From Oleispira sp051275515 (GTDB lineage Bacteria > Pseudomonadota > Gammaproteobacteria > Pseudomonadales > Oceanobacteraceae): a stretch of DNA of 45,558 nucleotides. Location of the stretch: the NCBI GenBank assembly GCA_051275515.1, contig JBNMOT010000010.1:1-45558 (forward strand), given 5' to 3'. Position 1 is the stretch's first letter, and each line of letters begins with the position of its first letter. Under the pieces are notes generated by a model. The model ran no database searches. It was not told the origin of the DNA and saw only the letters and a list, made by a program, of their open reading frames with translations. The position numbers and the translations under genes are program-made. Positions 1 to 7,888 of the stretch are shown in pieces.

Positions 1-48
1 TTCTGAGGTATTACGCTCTACAACTGCCTTGCGGCTGGCATGTGCCAT
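1..48 (-). CDS. hisB: Imidazoleglycerol-phosphate dehydratase, N-terminal fragment (cut by window edge)
   Basis: Only the first 16 codons are inside the window, read leftwards from the ATG at 48. They encode MAHASRKAVVERNTSE. The SRKAVVERNT segment matches the usual start of HisB, which dehydrates imidazole glycerol phosphate in histidine biosynthesis. A GGAG ribosome binding site lies about 6 nt upstream of the ATG. The gene is divergent from the PanZ-like gene. As I recall, a divergent his operon beside mutY-yggX is common in Pseudomonas relatives, which supports the call. The identification rests on a very short stretch. Confidence 0.65.
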   Translation of the reverse strand, partial: MAHASRKAVVERNTSE

Positions 49-131
49 AGAAGACTCCAAAAAGATCTCGCCAAACGGATAAAAAGCTATTATAAAGCAA
101 AGCACAGCAATATCACAGAATAGAGACACTC

Positions 132-548
132 ATGCCAGTACATCTTGAACACATCCGCCAGCCATCAGATCAAGACTGGATTGATCTTGGTAAAATTTAC
201 TCAGATGCACCTCAAGAGTGGCTTTCCAATGCCACAGATATTCGAGCATCGCTGCAACAATTACTCGATCAAGGCACCTGGCTCATCGCCGGTCGTTTTA
301 ATGCTCGATTATTGGGTGCGCTTGAAGCAAAGAGAAATGGCAATACGATTACTTTAAGCCACTTCTGTGTCCGTAAAATAACCATTAATCGCGGTGTCGC
401 TCATCAAATGTTTCACCATTTAGGCACTTGGGCCGATGAAAATGGGTTCTCTCTGGTGGCTAAAGACGTTCCCGAAGAACTCACTAGTGCATTGAAAAAT
501 AGAGGTTTCGTGCCTAGCAATAGCGATTTTATACGTAATTATGCTTAG
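132..548 (+). CDS. PanZ-like acetyl-CoA sensor / GNAT-fold protein
   Basis: A 138-aa protein with the layout of PanZ (PanM), the GNAT-fold protein that in enterobacteria triggers maturation of aspartate decarboxylase PanD and inhibits it in an acetyl-CoA-dependent way. Seen in the sequence: SDQDWIDLGKIY near the N-terminus, GRFNARLLGAL around residues 54-64, and a VRKITINRGVAHQM segment at the acetyl-CoA pyrophosphate-loop position. E. coli PanZ has closely similar segments at the same spacing. The gene is alone, divergent from hisB, and panD is not in the window, so a regulatory link to pantothenate synthesis is inferred. A generic N-acetyltransferase is the alternative. Confidence 0.6.
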   Translation: MPVHLEHIRQPSDQDWIDLGKIYSDAPQEWLSNATDIRASLQQLLDQGTWLIAGRFNARLLGALEAKRNGNTITLSHFCVRKITINRGVAHQMFHHLGTWADENGFSLVAKDVPEELTSALKNRGFVPSNSDFIRNYA

Positions 549-692
549 TTTTACTTCATTGTTCCTCAGGTGGAATAATGATTTGTGCTTTGCCCCCCTA
601 AAAGTTTTCTAAATATTCCGTCATAATCTTTTAAATATTTTGAATGTACCGCCAAATTAGATACTAAAATTAATTTAGTAGAGAGAAATAAT

Positions 693-1295
693 ATGAAATA
701 TATCGCCAGCCTACTGATAGCATTTATGAGCACAATTAGTGTCGCTAACGGCGCTGACCCGACTGAAACGGTTGAGTTTGCAACACAATCGGTTATTTCT
801 GAACTGAAAAAGATTCCGGTCTCAGAGCGTAATTCAAATGAAGTGCAGCGCTTAGTAGAAAGCTACATACTGCCTGCCATCGATCAAAAACGAATCGCTA
901 AGATGGCACTTGGTAAATACTGGAGAAAAGCCTCAAAAACACAACGAGTCGCTTTTATAAATACCTTCCGTGACTTACAAATTCGTACTTACACGGGTGC
1001 TTTTAAGGCTTTTGACGGTCAAAACTTTGAATTCAGAGCCGCTCGATTTAATAAAACGGGAAAAAGAGCTATTGTAAAAGGACACATGATTCAACCGAAC
1101 GGTCAAAGCATCCCTATCGATTTTAAATTGTATGTAAACAAACAACAAGAATGGAAAATATACGACGCCGTCATTGCAGGATTGGGCATGGTAACAACCT
1201 ATCGCCAACAGCTGAGTACACAATTACAAAATAAAAGTTTAGATGAGATTATTGCCAACATGGCAGGTGACGAGCAAACGGCTCAGCGTTTATAG
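693..1295 (+). CDS. MlaC/Ttg2D-family periplasmic phospholipid-binding protein (solo)
   Basis: A 200-aa protein with a signal peptide (about residues 1-20, ending before ADPTE). It follows the MlaC/toluene-tolerance Ttg2D family: an ILPAIDQKRIAKMALGKYWRKAS segment in the first half, a helix with FRDLQIRTYTGAF, then the PNGQSIPIDFKLY and WKIYDAVIAGLGMVTTYR strands near the C-terminus. MlaC carries phospholipid between the outer membrane and the MlaFEDB ABC importer. Here no mlaF, E, D or B gene is adjacent, so this is an orphan paralogue or a component acting with a distant importer. AGAGAG upstream of the ATG can serve as ribosome binding site. Family call strong, exact role inferred. Confidence 0.8.
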   Translation: MKYIASLLIAFMSTISVANGADPTETVEFATQSVISELKKIPVSERNSNEVQRLVESYILPAIDQKRIAKMALGKYWRKASKTQRVAFINTFRDLQIRTYTGAFKAFDGQNFEFRAARFNKTGKRAIVKGHMIQPNGQSIPIDFKLYVNKQQEWKIYDAVIAGLGMVTTYRQQLSTQLQNKSLDEIIANMAGDEQTAQRL

Positions 1296-1317
1296 AACAA
1301 TAATTTAGTAACTTCCT

Positions 1318-1348
1318 GCCGAGTTCTGTTTCCTGAACAGGGCTTTTT
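1318..1348 (+). terminator. Weak intrinsic terminator after the MlaC-like gene
   Basis: CTGTT-TCCTG-AACAG forms a short hairpin, extendable by flanking GCC/GGC with mismatches, and is followed by TTTTT. It sits about 25 nt after the stop codon. The stem is short, so termination may be partial. Confidence 0.4.
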
Positions 1349-1444
1349 ATGATTTCCTCTAGAAAAACTCCAATTCTGCGATTAAAACAGCTAAACTCTA
1401 TATTATTCAATGGACTCTGCTGCGGAGTATAGTGTAGTAAAAAC

Positions 1445-1987
1445 ATGGCTGCTATTATGTTTCGATTAGTTTTAATCCCAATGCTGTTATCTGCTTTTGC
1501 AGTTGAGTCCTCCGAGCGCCCCAAAGAAGATACTCGTAAAGTCGATTATTTGTTCCAGATGACTAAATTCATTCATTGGCCTGCCTCAATCACTAAGCAT
1601 TCACCCATAAAGTTGTGTTTATTTTCAACGAATCCTGCACGAGATAATTGGCAAAAGATTCATTTACAAAAAAGCCAGGGGCATGAAATCCAACTACATT
1701 ATATCAACCAAGTTAATCAACTATCTCAATGCAACATGCTCTTTGTTCATAAACGGATTCCCAACAGTGTGATCCAAAAAAACTATTACCGCTTAATTTC
1801 AAACCGTATATTAACAATTGGCGAGAGAAAGAATTTCGCCAAAGAAGGTGGCGTTATTGAACTCGACTTTATCGAAGGAAATGCCGATATAAAAATCAAT
1901 CTTAAAACAGCGCATGAAGCTGGACTGCTTATCAATGCCAATTTAATTGAACTTGCATCGGCCGTATTTAAACATGGGCAAATTTAA
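1445..1987 (+). CDS. YfiR-like periplasmic regulator (DUF4154 family)
   Basis: A 180-aa secreted protein: signal peptide in the first ~22 residues, then a YfiR/DUF4154 pattern. KVDYLFQMTKFIHWPAS corresponds to the family's K(F/Y)xxWP start. LCLFS and QCNMLFVHK carry the two conserved cysteine strands, and ILTIGERKNFAKEGGVIELDF followed by KINLKTAHEAGLLINANLIELASAV is the typical C-terminal half. In the Pseudomonas YfiBNR (TpbB) system, YfiR sits in the periplasm and represses the diguanylate cyclase YfiN through its periplasmic domain. Here the gene ends 3 nt before a membrane GGDEF/EAL protein, which implies the same pairing. No YfiB-type OmpA lipoprotein follows. The ribosome binding site is poor; ATG at 1457 is an alternative start. 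Confidence 0.75.
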   Translation: MAAIMFRLVLIPMLLSAFAVESSERPKEDTRKVDYLFQMTKFIHWPASITKHSPIKLCLFSTNPARDNWQKIHLQKSQGHEIQLHYINQVNQLSQCNMLFVHKRIPNSVIQKNYYRLISNRILTIGERKNFAKEGGVIELDFIEGNADIKINLKTAHEAGLLINANLIELASAVFKHGQI

Positions 1988-1990
1988 CAA

Positions 1991-4396
1991 ATGAAATTAT
2001 TAAATGCCCAAACAGTTCGTACCAAGTTTGTAATTATCGCGGTTACAACAAGCACTCTTATTTTACTGATAACGACGATCGCTTTTTTATCGTTAGAACT
2101 GTTTTTTGGTCACCAAGACTTAAATAAAAAGATATCGGTGCTCGGACAAGTCATTGCTGAGCGGTCAACCGCAGCACTGATTTTCGATGATAATAAGTTC
2201 TTGCAGAGCAATCTCGCGTCACTCTCAGCGGACAGCAGCGTCGTAAAATCCTGTCTTTATGATGAAGAAAACGTGCTGGCAGCCAGTTACTCACATCGTG
2301 AAAATGTCGATGACTGTCCCCGATTAATGGGAACACTAAAAACCAATGAATCCTCATACGTCGAACAATACTTCCCCATTAGACTTGATAATAAAGTAAT
2401 TGGTAGCCTCTACATTGCCTGCCATGATGGGAATATCATGCAGCGTTTTAAGCAAGTCAGTTTTTTCGCTACTGGTATTCTTTTTAGTGCTATTTTCATC
2501 ACCCTGTTATTGGCAACACGCTTGCAACGTATTGTAACAAGCCCTCTCAGGTTGTTGGCTGACACCATAAGTAACATAATTCAACGTAATGACTTTTCCA
2601 TTCGCGCTAAAAAACTACACAACGACGAACTGGGTCAACTCTCAGATATTTTTAATGAGCTACTGAGTAAGATTGAAAGCGAACACAATTCACTAAAGGG
2701 CAGTGAAGAAAAGTTTAGAAAACTAACATCACTGTCACCGGTGGGCATATTTCAAATCAATCCGGCGGGTGAAATCATTTACGTTAACCAGCGCTGGCGT
2801 GAAATCAACAACATAAAGCACCAAGAGCCTGACTTACAATCTTGGTTTGCAAGCTTACACCCGGAAGATGCACCTACTCTTAAAAAACTTTGGCATAGAC
2901 TCGTCACTGAACATGAAGATATGGCATGTGAAGTGCGGTTAGTGGCTAAAAACGGCCGTATTTCCTGGGCCTATATTCAAGCAACCTCCCTACATTCTAA
3001 AGAAGGTAAGCTCTTAGGCTTCCTAGGCTCGGTCTCTGATATTTCTGAACTTAAAAAAGCTCAAATACAGATGGAAAACCTCGCATTTTACGACCCTTTA
3101 ACAGGCCTTGCTAATCGTCGGTTATTCAAAAACAGACTGGCCAAAGCGGTAAAAAGTGTCCAAAGAACGGGCAGCTCAATCGCGTTGCTCTTTCTCGATT
3201 TAGACCAATTCAAACGCATCAACGATACGCTTGGCCACGATATCGGCGATGCGTTATTAAAAGAGATTGCTCGCCGTCTTGATAATAATGTTCGTGAAAA
3301 TGATACTGTTTCCCGCATTGGCGGTGATGAGTTCACCATATTATTAATTGACGTTAATAATACTAATGATGTGCGTATTGTGGCTGAAAAGATTCTACTA
3401 TCTCTTGCCCGCCCCTTTATGCTAAATGGCCAAGAAATCATTAGCACCGTCAGTATTGGTATTACGATGACGCCTGAAGATTCCATTGAACCTAATACGT
3501 TAATGAAGAATGCTGATCTCGCGATGTATCGCGCCAAAGAACTCGGCCGAAATAATTTTCAATTTTTCTCTGAAGATATGAATACCGCTATCTTGCATAA
3601 CTTAAAAATTGAAAAAGAGCTTCATGTTGCGATCAAACGCAATCAATTTATTTTAATGTACCAGCCAAAAATTTGCATCGCTGACAATACCATTACCGGC
3701 GTTGAAACTCTCGTACGCTGGCGCCACCCAGAAAAAGGACTCATTTCTCCTGATTTTTTCATTCCCATTGCAGAAGAAACGGGACAAATTATTAAAATCG
3801 GCGCTTGGGTTTTAGAGCACAGCTGTCACGAAATGGGGGCACTTATTCGCGAAGGCTTAATGCCTGAAAATTCCAAAGTAGCCGTCAACTTATCGGCGAA
3901 ACAATTCTCTGATCCTAACTTGCTACAAACTGTATTAGATATATTAAGACAATCAAAAATCGACCCGCTTAACCTGGAATTAGAAATCACAGAAAGCATC
4001 ATTATGGATGATGTAGAAGCCGCCATTAGCATTATGGAGGCCATTAAAAGCAAAGGAATCCATTTGTCCATTGATGACTTTGGTACTGGCTACTCATCCT
4101 TAGCGTATTTAAAACGTTTTCCTATCGATGTTCTCAAGGTCGACCGTTCATTCGTCAGTGATATACCAGAAGATAAAACAGACATGGCGATCACATCGGC
4201 CGTTATTGCCATGGCGCATAAACTGGGAATGAAAGTAGTTGCAGAGGGGATTGAGACCCAAGAGCAGCTGGATTTCTTAAGGGAAAACAATTGTGACGAT
4301 GGCCAAGGGTATTTACTAAGTCGTCCACTCACACTCCCACAATTGCACCATTTTTTAGTCAGTAATTATAAGCAAACAAAAAAGCAAATCACTTAA
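1991..4396 (+). CDS. Membrane-bound GGDEF/EAL protein with CHASE8-like, HAMP and PAS domains
   Basis: An 801-aa inner-membrane c-di-GMP enzyme. In order: TM helix (about 11-35), a periplasmic domain of ~115 residues that looks CHASE8/YfiN-like, second TM (about 157-178), HAMP, PAS/PAC (about 240-357), GGDEF (about 360-525) and EAL (about 540-790). GGDEF is intact at ~444-448, with an RxxD product-inhibition site (REND) five residues before it. The phosphodiesterase domain carries ETLVRW in place of EALVRW, keeping the glutamate, plus NLS, LEITES, DDFGTGYSS, VVAEGIE and QGYLLSRPL. Both activities are therefore plausible. It directly follows the YfiR-like gene, so its periplasmic domain is probably YfiR-controlled. 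Classic YfiN lacks the PAS and EAL domains. Confidence 0.85.
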   Translation: MKLLNAQTVRTKFVIIAVTTSTLILLITTIAFLSLELFFGHQDLNKKISVLGQVIAERSTAALIFDDNKFLQSNLASLSADSSVVKSCLYDEENVLAASYSHRENVDDCPRLMGTLKTNESSYVEQYFPIRLDNKVIGSLYIACHDGNIMQRFKQVSFFATGILFSAIFITLLLATRLQRIVTSPLRLLADTISNIIQRNDFSIRAKKLHNDELGQLSDIFNELLSKIESEHNSLKGSEEKFRKLTSLSPVGIFQINPAGEIIYVNQRWREINNIKHQEPDLQSWFASLHPEDAPTLKKLWHRLVTEHEDMACEVRLVAKNGRISWAYIQATSLHSKEGKLLGFLGSVSDISELKKAQIQMENLAFYDPLTGLANRRLFKNRLAKAVKSVQRTGSSIALLFLDLDQFKRINDTLGHDIGDALLKEIARRLDNNVRENDTVSRIGGDEFTILLIDVNNTNDVRIVAEKILLSLARPFMLNGQEIISTVSIGITMTPEDSIEPNTLMKNADLAMYRAKELGRNNFQFFSEDMNTAILHNLKIEKELHVAIKRNQFILMYQPKICIADNTITGVETLVRWRHPEKGLISPDFFIPIAEETGQIIKIGAWVLEHSCHEMGALIREGLMPENSKVAVNLSAKQFSDPNLLQTVLDILRQSKIDPLNLELEITESIIMDDVEAAISIMEAIKSKGIHLSIDDFGTGYSSLAYLKRFPIDVLKVDRSFVSDIPEDKTDMAITSAVIAMAHKLGMKVVAEGIETQEQLDFLRENNCDDGQGYLLSRPLTLPQLHHFLVSNYKQTKKQIT

Positions 4397-4471
4397 GTCC
4401 AGAGCGCTGGGTCGTAAATAAGTACGGAGCGCTTTATACTAAAGGTCTGTTCATTTTTACTAGATTAACTC

Positions 4472-5557
4472 ATGCCTTCTGCCCGTAAAGAAACACCACT
4501 AACCCAAGCCTTATTCAGTCAAGCGGTACTCAATTGGTACGATGAACATGGACGTAAGCACTTGCCGTGGCAGCAAGACATAACACCTTATAAAGTGTGG
4601 ATCTCAGAAGTAATGCTGCAACAAACACAAGTTGCCACGGTGATCCCCTACTTCGAACGTTTCATGCATGAGTTCCCAACGGTTCACGATCTCGCCCATG
4701 CCGGGCAAGACAAGGTATTGCACCTTTGGACTGGTCTTGGGTATTACGCTCGCGCCCGCAACCTCCACAACTGCGCGAAGAAAGTAAGCACTGACTTCGG
4801 TGGTACCTTCCCACAATCGGTAGAAGGGTTAATGGAACTATCGGGTATAGGCCGCTCAACGGCTGGGGCAATCGCCTCAATCAGCATGGGCATTAACGCC
4901 GCTATTTTAGACGGCAACGTAAAGCGTGTTTTATGCCGCTACTATGCCGTCGAAGGATGGCCTGGTACCTCAGCGGTACAAAAAGAGCTTTGGGTCATCG
5001 CTGAACGCCTGACACCCAACGAATGCTGCAACGACTACACCCAAGCGATGATGGATATGGGTGCAACCTTATGCACACGAAGCAAACCTCAATGTGGTAT
5101 TTGCCCGCTAGCACCGGGTTGTAAAGCACATAACCAAGGGAATCCAAAAGACTATCCGCACTCAAAGCCTAAAAAAGACAAACCTGAAAAACAGGTCCAA
5201 TTAATAATGCTGCAAGACCCCAATGGTCATGTTTTATTAGAGCAAAGACCGCAGCAAGGCATTTGGGGAGGACTATGGAGCTTCCCTGAACTAGCCATGG
5301 AGGAAGATGCCCTAAACCGCAGCCAAGCTCTATTTGGTGAGCTAGCGATCGAACAAATAAACTGGCCTAGCTTTCGTCATACGTTTAGTCATTACCACCT
5401 GCACATCAATCCGATATTGATTCGCCTAAGCAAACGTCCCGATACCATAGGGGAATCCGCTCAGCACTGGTACAATCCACAAAAGCCCTCGGAGCTAGGT
5501 TTAGCAGCCCCCGTTAAAACTCTGCTAAACAACATCCGCTTAGAGCAAATGTCATAG
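4472..5557 (+). CDS. mutY: Adenine DNA glycosylase MutY
   Basis: A 361-aa base-excision repair enzyme that removes adenine mispaired with 8-oxoguanine. The N-terminal half holds WISEVMLQQTQV with the catalytic Glu near residue 46, a helix-hairpin-helix (ELSGIGRSTAGAI) and the catalytic Asp in ILDGNVKRV near 146. The 4Fe-4S cluster ligands follow the C-x6-C-x2-C-x5-C spacing around residues 200-216. The C-terminal ~120 residues form the NUDIX-like 8-oxoG recognition domain, with FRHTFSHYHLHI. Length is normal for the family. It is followed by yggX after 21 nt, the usual mutY-yggX operon, which links oxidative DNA repair to iron/oxidative stress. Confidence 0.97.
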   Translation: MPSARKETPLTQALFSQAVLNWYDEHGRKHLPWQQDITPYKVWISEVMLQQTQVATVIPYFERFMHEFPTVHDLAHAGQDKVLHLWTGLGYYARARNLHNCAKKVSTDFGGTFPQSVEGLMELSGIGRSTAGAIASISMGINAAILDGNVKRVLCRYYAVEGWPGTSAVQKELWVIAERLTPNECCNDYTQAMMDMGATLCTRSKPQCGICPLAPGCKAHNQGNPKDYPHSKPKKDKPEKQVQLIMLQDPNGHVLLEQRPQQGIWGGLWSFPELAMEEDALNRSQALFGELAIEQINWPSFRHTFSHYHLHINPILIRLSKRPDTIGESAQHWYNPQKPSELGLAAPVKTLLNNIRLEQMS

Positions 5558-5578
5558 CACACAAAACAGGTACTCCTT

Positions 5579-5854
5579 ATGTCCAGCACCGTACTTTGCC
5601 GCAAATATAATAAAGCGCTACCGGCTCTCACGTCAGCGCCCTTCCCAGGCCCAGCAGGAATAGATATTCTTGAAAACGTTTCGCAACAAGCATGGACTGA
5701 GTGGACAGAACACCAAACTCGGCTGATCAATGAAAAACACCTCAACATGATCGATTTACAAGCCCGTAAATACCTCACAGAGCAACGTAGCAAGTTTTTA
5801 AGTGGTGAAGATTTTGATAAAGCCGATGGCTATGTTCCTGAAAACAAAGAATAA
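5579..5854 (+). CDS. yggX: Probable Fe(2+)-trafficking protein YggX
   Basis: A 91-aa protein of normal YggX length. Recognisable segments are VLCRKYNKALPAL at the start (conserved Cys near residue 7), PFPGPAGIDILENVSQQAW, and LNMIDLQARKYLTEQ with FLSGEDFDKADGYVPE at the end. YggX protects iron-sulfur proteins from oxidative damage and is proposed to take part in iron trafficking in the cytoplasm. It lies 21 nt after mutY in the same direction, probably co-transcribed. The MutY Fe-S cluster makes the pairing sensible. Confidence 0.95.
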   Translation: MSSTVLCRKYNKALPALTSAPFPGPAGIDILENVSQQAWTEWTEHQTRLINEKHLNMIDLQARKYLTEQRSKFLSGEDFDKADGYVPENKE

Positions 5855-5879
5855 AACTTAAATTAATTATTAAAAGTGC

Positions 5880-5908
5880 TTGACCCAAGTTCTGATAACA
5901 GGTTTAAT
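5880..5908 (+). promoter_or_regulatory. Sigma-70 promoter of tRNA-Phe
   Basis: TTGACC (5880-5885) and TTTAAT (5903-5908) are separated by exactly 17 bp. A GC-rich discriminator (GCGCCC) follows, as in growth-rate and stringently controlled stable-RNA promoters. The predicted start is near 5915, giving a ~45-nt 5' leader before the mature tRNA. Confidence 0.75.
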
Positions 5909-5960
5909 GCGCCCACTCAACGGACACTTACCAGCAGGTAAGTAGCACGTTCTACGAGTC

Positions 5961-6036
5961 GCCCGGATAGCTCAGTCGGTAGAGCAGAGGATTGAAAATC
6001 CTCGTGTCGGCAGTTCGATTCTGTCTCCGGGCACCA
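5961..6036 (+). tRNA. tRNA-Phe (anticodon GAA)
   Basis: A 76-nt cloverleaf. Acceptor GCCCGGA (5961-5967) pairs perfectly with TCCGGGC (6026-6032). The anticodon stem GAGGA/TCCTC closes the loop TTGAAAA, with anticodon GAA at 5994-5996. The T arm carries GTTCGATTC, and the CCA end (6034-6036) is encoded. Its last 17 nt belong to the attachment-site repeat of the integrated element, so the 3' end is restored by the element and the gene stays functional. Confidence 0.97.
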
Positions 6037-6037
6037 T
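6020..6037 (+). repeat. attL core (tRNA-Phe 3' end)
   Basis: The 18-bp sequence TCTGTCTCCGGGCACCAT is identical to the copy at 13206-13223. It covers the T-arm/acceptor end of tRNA-Phe plus one base. Recombination between the two copies would excise a circle of about 7.19 kb and leave an intact tRNA. Confidence 0.92.
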
Positions 6038-6047
6038 CATTTCAAAG

Positions 6048-6072
6048 AAGCCCCGCCAGTCGGGGCTTTTTT
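6048..6072 (+). terminator. Intrinsic terminator after tRNA-Phe (element-borne)
   Basis: AAGCCCCG - CCAGT - CGGGGCTT followed by T6: a perfect 8-bp GC-rich stem and U tract 11 nt after the tRNA CCA. Because it lies inside attL, the element brings its own terminator. The presumed original terminator of the tRNA is now at 13233-13262. Confidence 0.85.
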
Positions 6073-6089
6073 ATGCCTGTAATTCAAGC

Positions 6090-6118
6090 TGTCACACAAT
6101 TGGTATACATTTGTGACA
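6090..6118. promoter_or_regulatory. TGTCACA/TGTGACA inverted repeat over the integrase start
   Basis: TGTCACA (6090-6096) and TGTGACA (6112-6118) form an inverted repeat around TTGGTATAC. The GTG start of the integrase (6113) lies inside the right half-site. The same heptamer recurs at 12404, 12427 and 13125 in the element. It may be an integrase arm-type site, an operator, or both; this is inference from the repeat pattern. Confidence 0.5.
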
Positions 6119-7702
6119 CATTATCTGATCAAACGCGGCTCAATCTTCTACTTCAACCGCATAATTCGCGGTAATATTCTTCGTATTTCATTAAGCACCG
6201 ATAATCCCAAGCTTGCCAAAAAAATAGCGGCCAGTATTTATCTAGTGACGACCAAAGGCATACGTCATCGAATGAGCTACGAACGAATCAAACAAGAAGC
6301 CCAGCGCATCGCATCTGAGCTGCACGAAGAGTGGCTTGAAGATCGCCTAGACACCCAATTTTGCGAATCAGCCGACCGAAACATGATCGCTAATGACGAA
6401 ATGGTTGTCTCAGAGCTAACGGAATTAATTCATGAAAGAAAGCTCAAAGGTGATCGCCTAAAAGATGCCTTAACCGATCTAGCCTTTGTTGCCTTAAAAC
6501 GTAAGACATTAGAAGAATTCAGCAGCCCAGCCAATATACTGGATAGCCTACTCCAGCCAGCCTCTAACACTTATTCTCAACCAACACCTTCGGCTGCCAT
6601 AGAACAAATATTACTGACCGATAAGCTCGAAGAATTTATCGATGATAAAAAAGTTAGAAGCAAGGGCATTAGTGACGCGACTCTTGATGAATATCGCCTC
6701 TCAGTCTCCGAACTAGTAGAAATTTGCGGTAATAAAATCGTATCCACATATTCCTTTGATGACGGTAAACTTTACCGTAACACCATGATGCAATTACCAA
6801 AGCATCGTAAAAAAGGCGTTCACAAGAACAAGTCAATCAGCGAGTTAATCACCCTCGATTTTACTGATGACCAAAAGCTATCAACAAAAACGATCAATGG
6901 CAGAATAACAAACCTAATCACCTACTTCACTTGGCTGAAGCAAAGCCAGCTAGTCAATCAGAACCCGTTTGAAAACCTCAAGCTACAAAGTGACAGCGAA
7001 AGTTACAAGCGATATTCAGATGATGACCTAAAGCTAATATTTAACAGCCCATTATTCGGTGATCCCGCTTATCGCAAGCGCAAGAATACAGGCAAGCAAT
7101 CTCAGTGGTGGCTTCTCGTTCTTGCTACGTATACCGGTGCTCGCTTAGGTGAATTAACACAACTTCGTTTTCAGGACATATCCAAAGCTGATGGTATCTT
7201 ATCCATTTCGATTACAGATGAGGGCGAAGGCATGCGTGTAAAAACAAACGCAGGCCGTCGAAAACTACCCGTTCACCCTGACCTATTAAAGCTGGGCTTT
7301 GAAGAATATGTTACCCGTTTAAGAAACAGCAATCAGGAGCATCTACTACCACAACTGCCCAAGTCTGGTAAGAAAATAGGCAGCAGAGTTTCTAAATGGT
7401 ACAACGAACGATATCGAGATAAGTTCATGCCTCACTTTAAAGCTGAGAAGAAGGTCTTCCATTCGTTTAGACATACGTTCATTTCGCGTGCGATAAATGC
7501 AGGCATAGAGACTCAACATATTCAGCAAATGGTTGGGCATGAAAAGGTATTGCTTGGAGAAACCCAAACCTATGCAGACGAGGGCTATAGCCAAAAACAA
7601 TTGCTAGCCGAGCTTAACAAATTATCGTATGTAAACTTTTCAATTGTGGATATTGCTGGTGGCTGGGAAGATTTACTTTCACCTGAGCCTATATCCCAAT
7701 AG
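6113..7702 (+). CDS. Tyrosine-recombinase integrase of the tRNA-Phe element
   Basis: A 529-aa phage-type integrase. The N-terminus begins YLIKRGSIFYFNRII, the DUF6538-like amino-terminal motif of many tRNA-targeting integrases, followed by helical and SAM-like core-binding regions (about 165-290). The catalytic domain shows GARLGELTQL with the first Arg near 343, HSFRHTF near 449 (HxxR), MVGHEKV with the later His, and ETQTYADEGY with the nucleophilic Tyr near 486. All key residues appear present, so the enzyme is probably active. It reads away from the tRNA, 76 nt beyond the CCA. The start is GTG inside a TGTGACA motif with no evident Shine-Dalgarno sequence, which suggests tight control or autoregulation. 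Confidence 0.92.
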   Translation: MTHYLIKRGSIFYFNRIIRGNILRISLSTDNPKLAKKIAASIYLVTTKGIRHRMSYERIKQEAQRIASELHEEWLEDRLDTQFCESADRNMIANDEMVVSELTELIHERKLKGDRLKDALTDLAFVALKRKTLEEFSSPANILDSLLQPASNTYSQPTPSAAIEQILLTDKLEEFIDDKKVRSKGISDATLDEYRLSVSELVEICGNKIVSTYSFDDGKLYRNTMMQLPKHRKKGVHKNKSISELITLDFTDDQKLSTKTINGRITNLITYFTWLKQSQLVNQNPFENLKLQSDSESYKRYSDDDLKLIFNSPLFGDPAYRKRKNTGKQSQWWLLVLATYTGARLGELTQLRFQDISKADGILSISITDEGEGMRVKTNAGRRKLPVHPDLLKLGFEEYVTRLRNSNQEHLLPQLPKSGKKIGSRVSKWYNERYRDKFMPHFKAEKKVFHSFRHTFISRAINAGIETQHIQQMVGHEKVLLGETQTYADEGYSQKQLLAELNKLSYVNFSIVDIAGGWEDLLSPEPISQ

Positions 7703-7737
7703 GGTCTAGGCTTTCTGACATTTACCTGCCAAAACTA

Positions 7738-7774
7738 AAAAACCACCCTATTGGCAGGCAATATGGGTGGTTTT
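7738..7774 (+). terminator. Strong terminator between integrase and defence-like pair
   Basis: A/T-flanked hairpin: AAACCACCCTATTG pairs with CAATATGGGTGGTTT with one bulged T and a GCAGG loop. A-run before and TTTT after make it potentially bidirectional. It insulates the integrase from the following ATPase operon. The remaining ~110 nt to the next ATG (7775-7888) hold no gene; TATACT near 7817 is a possible -10. Confidence 0.75.
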
Positions 7775-7888
7775 GAATACTGTCACTAGGCTATACCTTA
7801 AAAATAAATGGCTTTTATACTGAAACTCGTCAATAATCATAGTTAGTAAGCCGTTATGTGCAATATTTAGCACCAAGTAGGTAATAAG

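Noticed and set aside
5992..6174. Short plus-strand frame across tRNA-Phe and its terminator
   Set aside because: It lies on a stable RNA gene and has no ribosome binding site.
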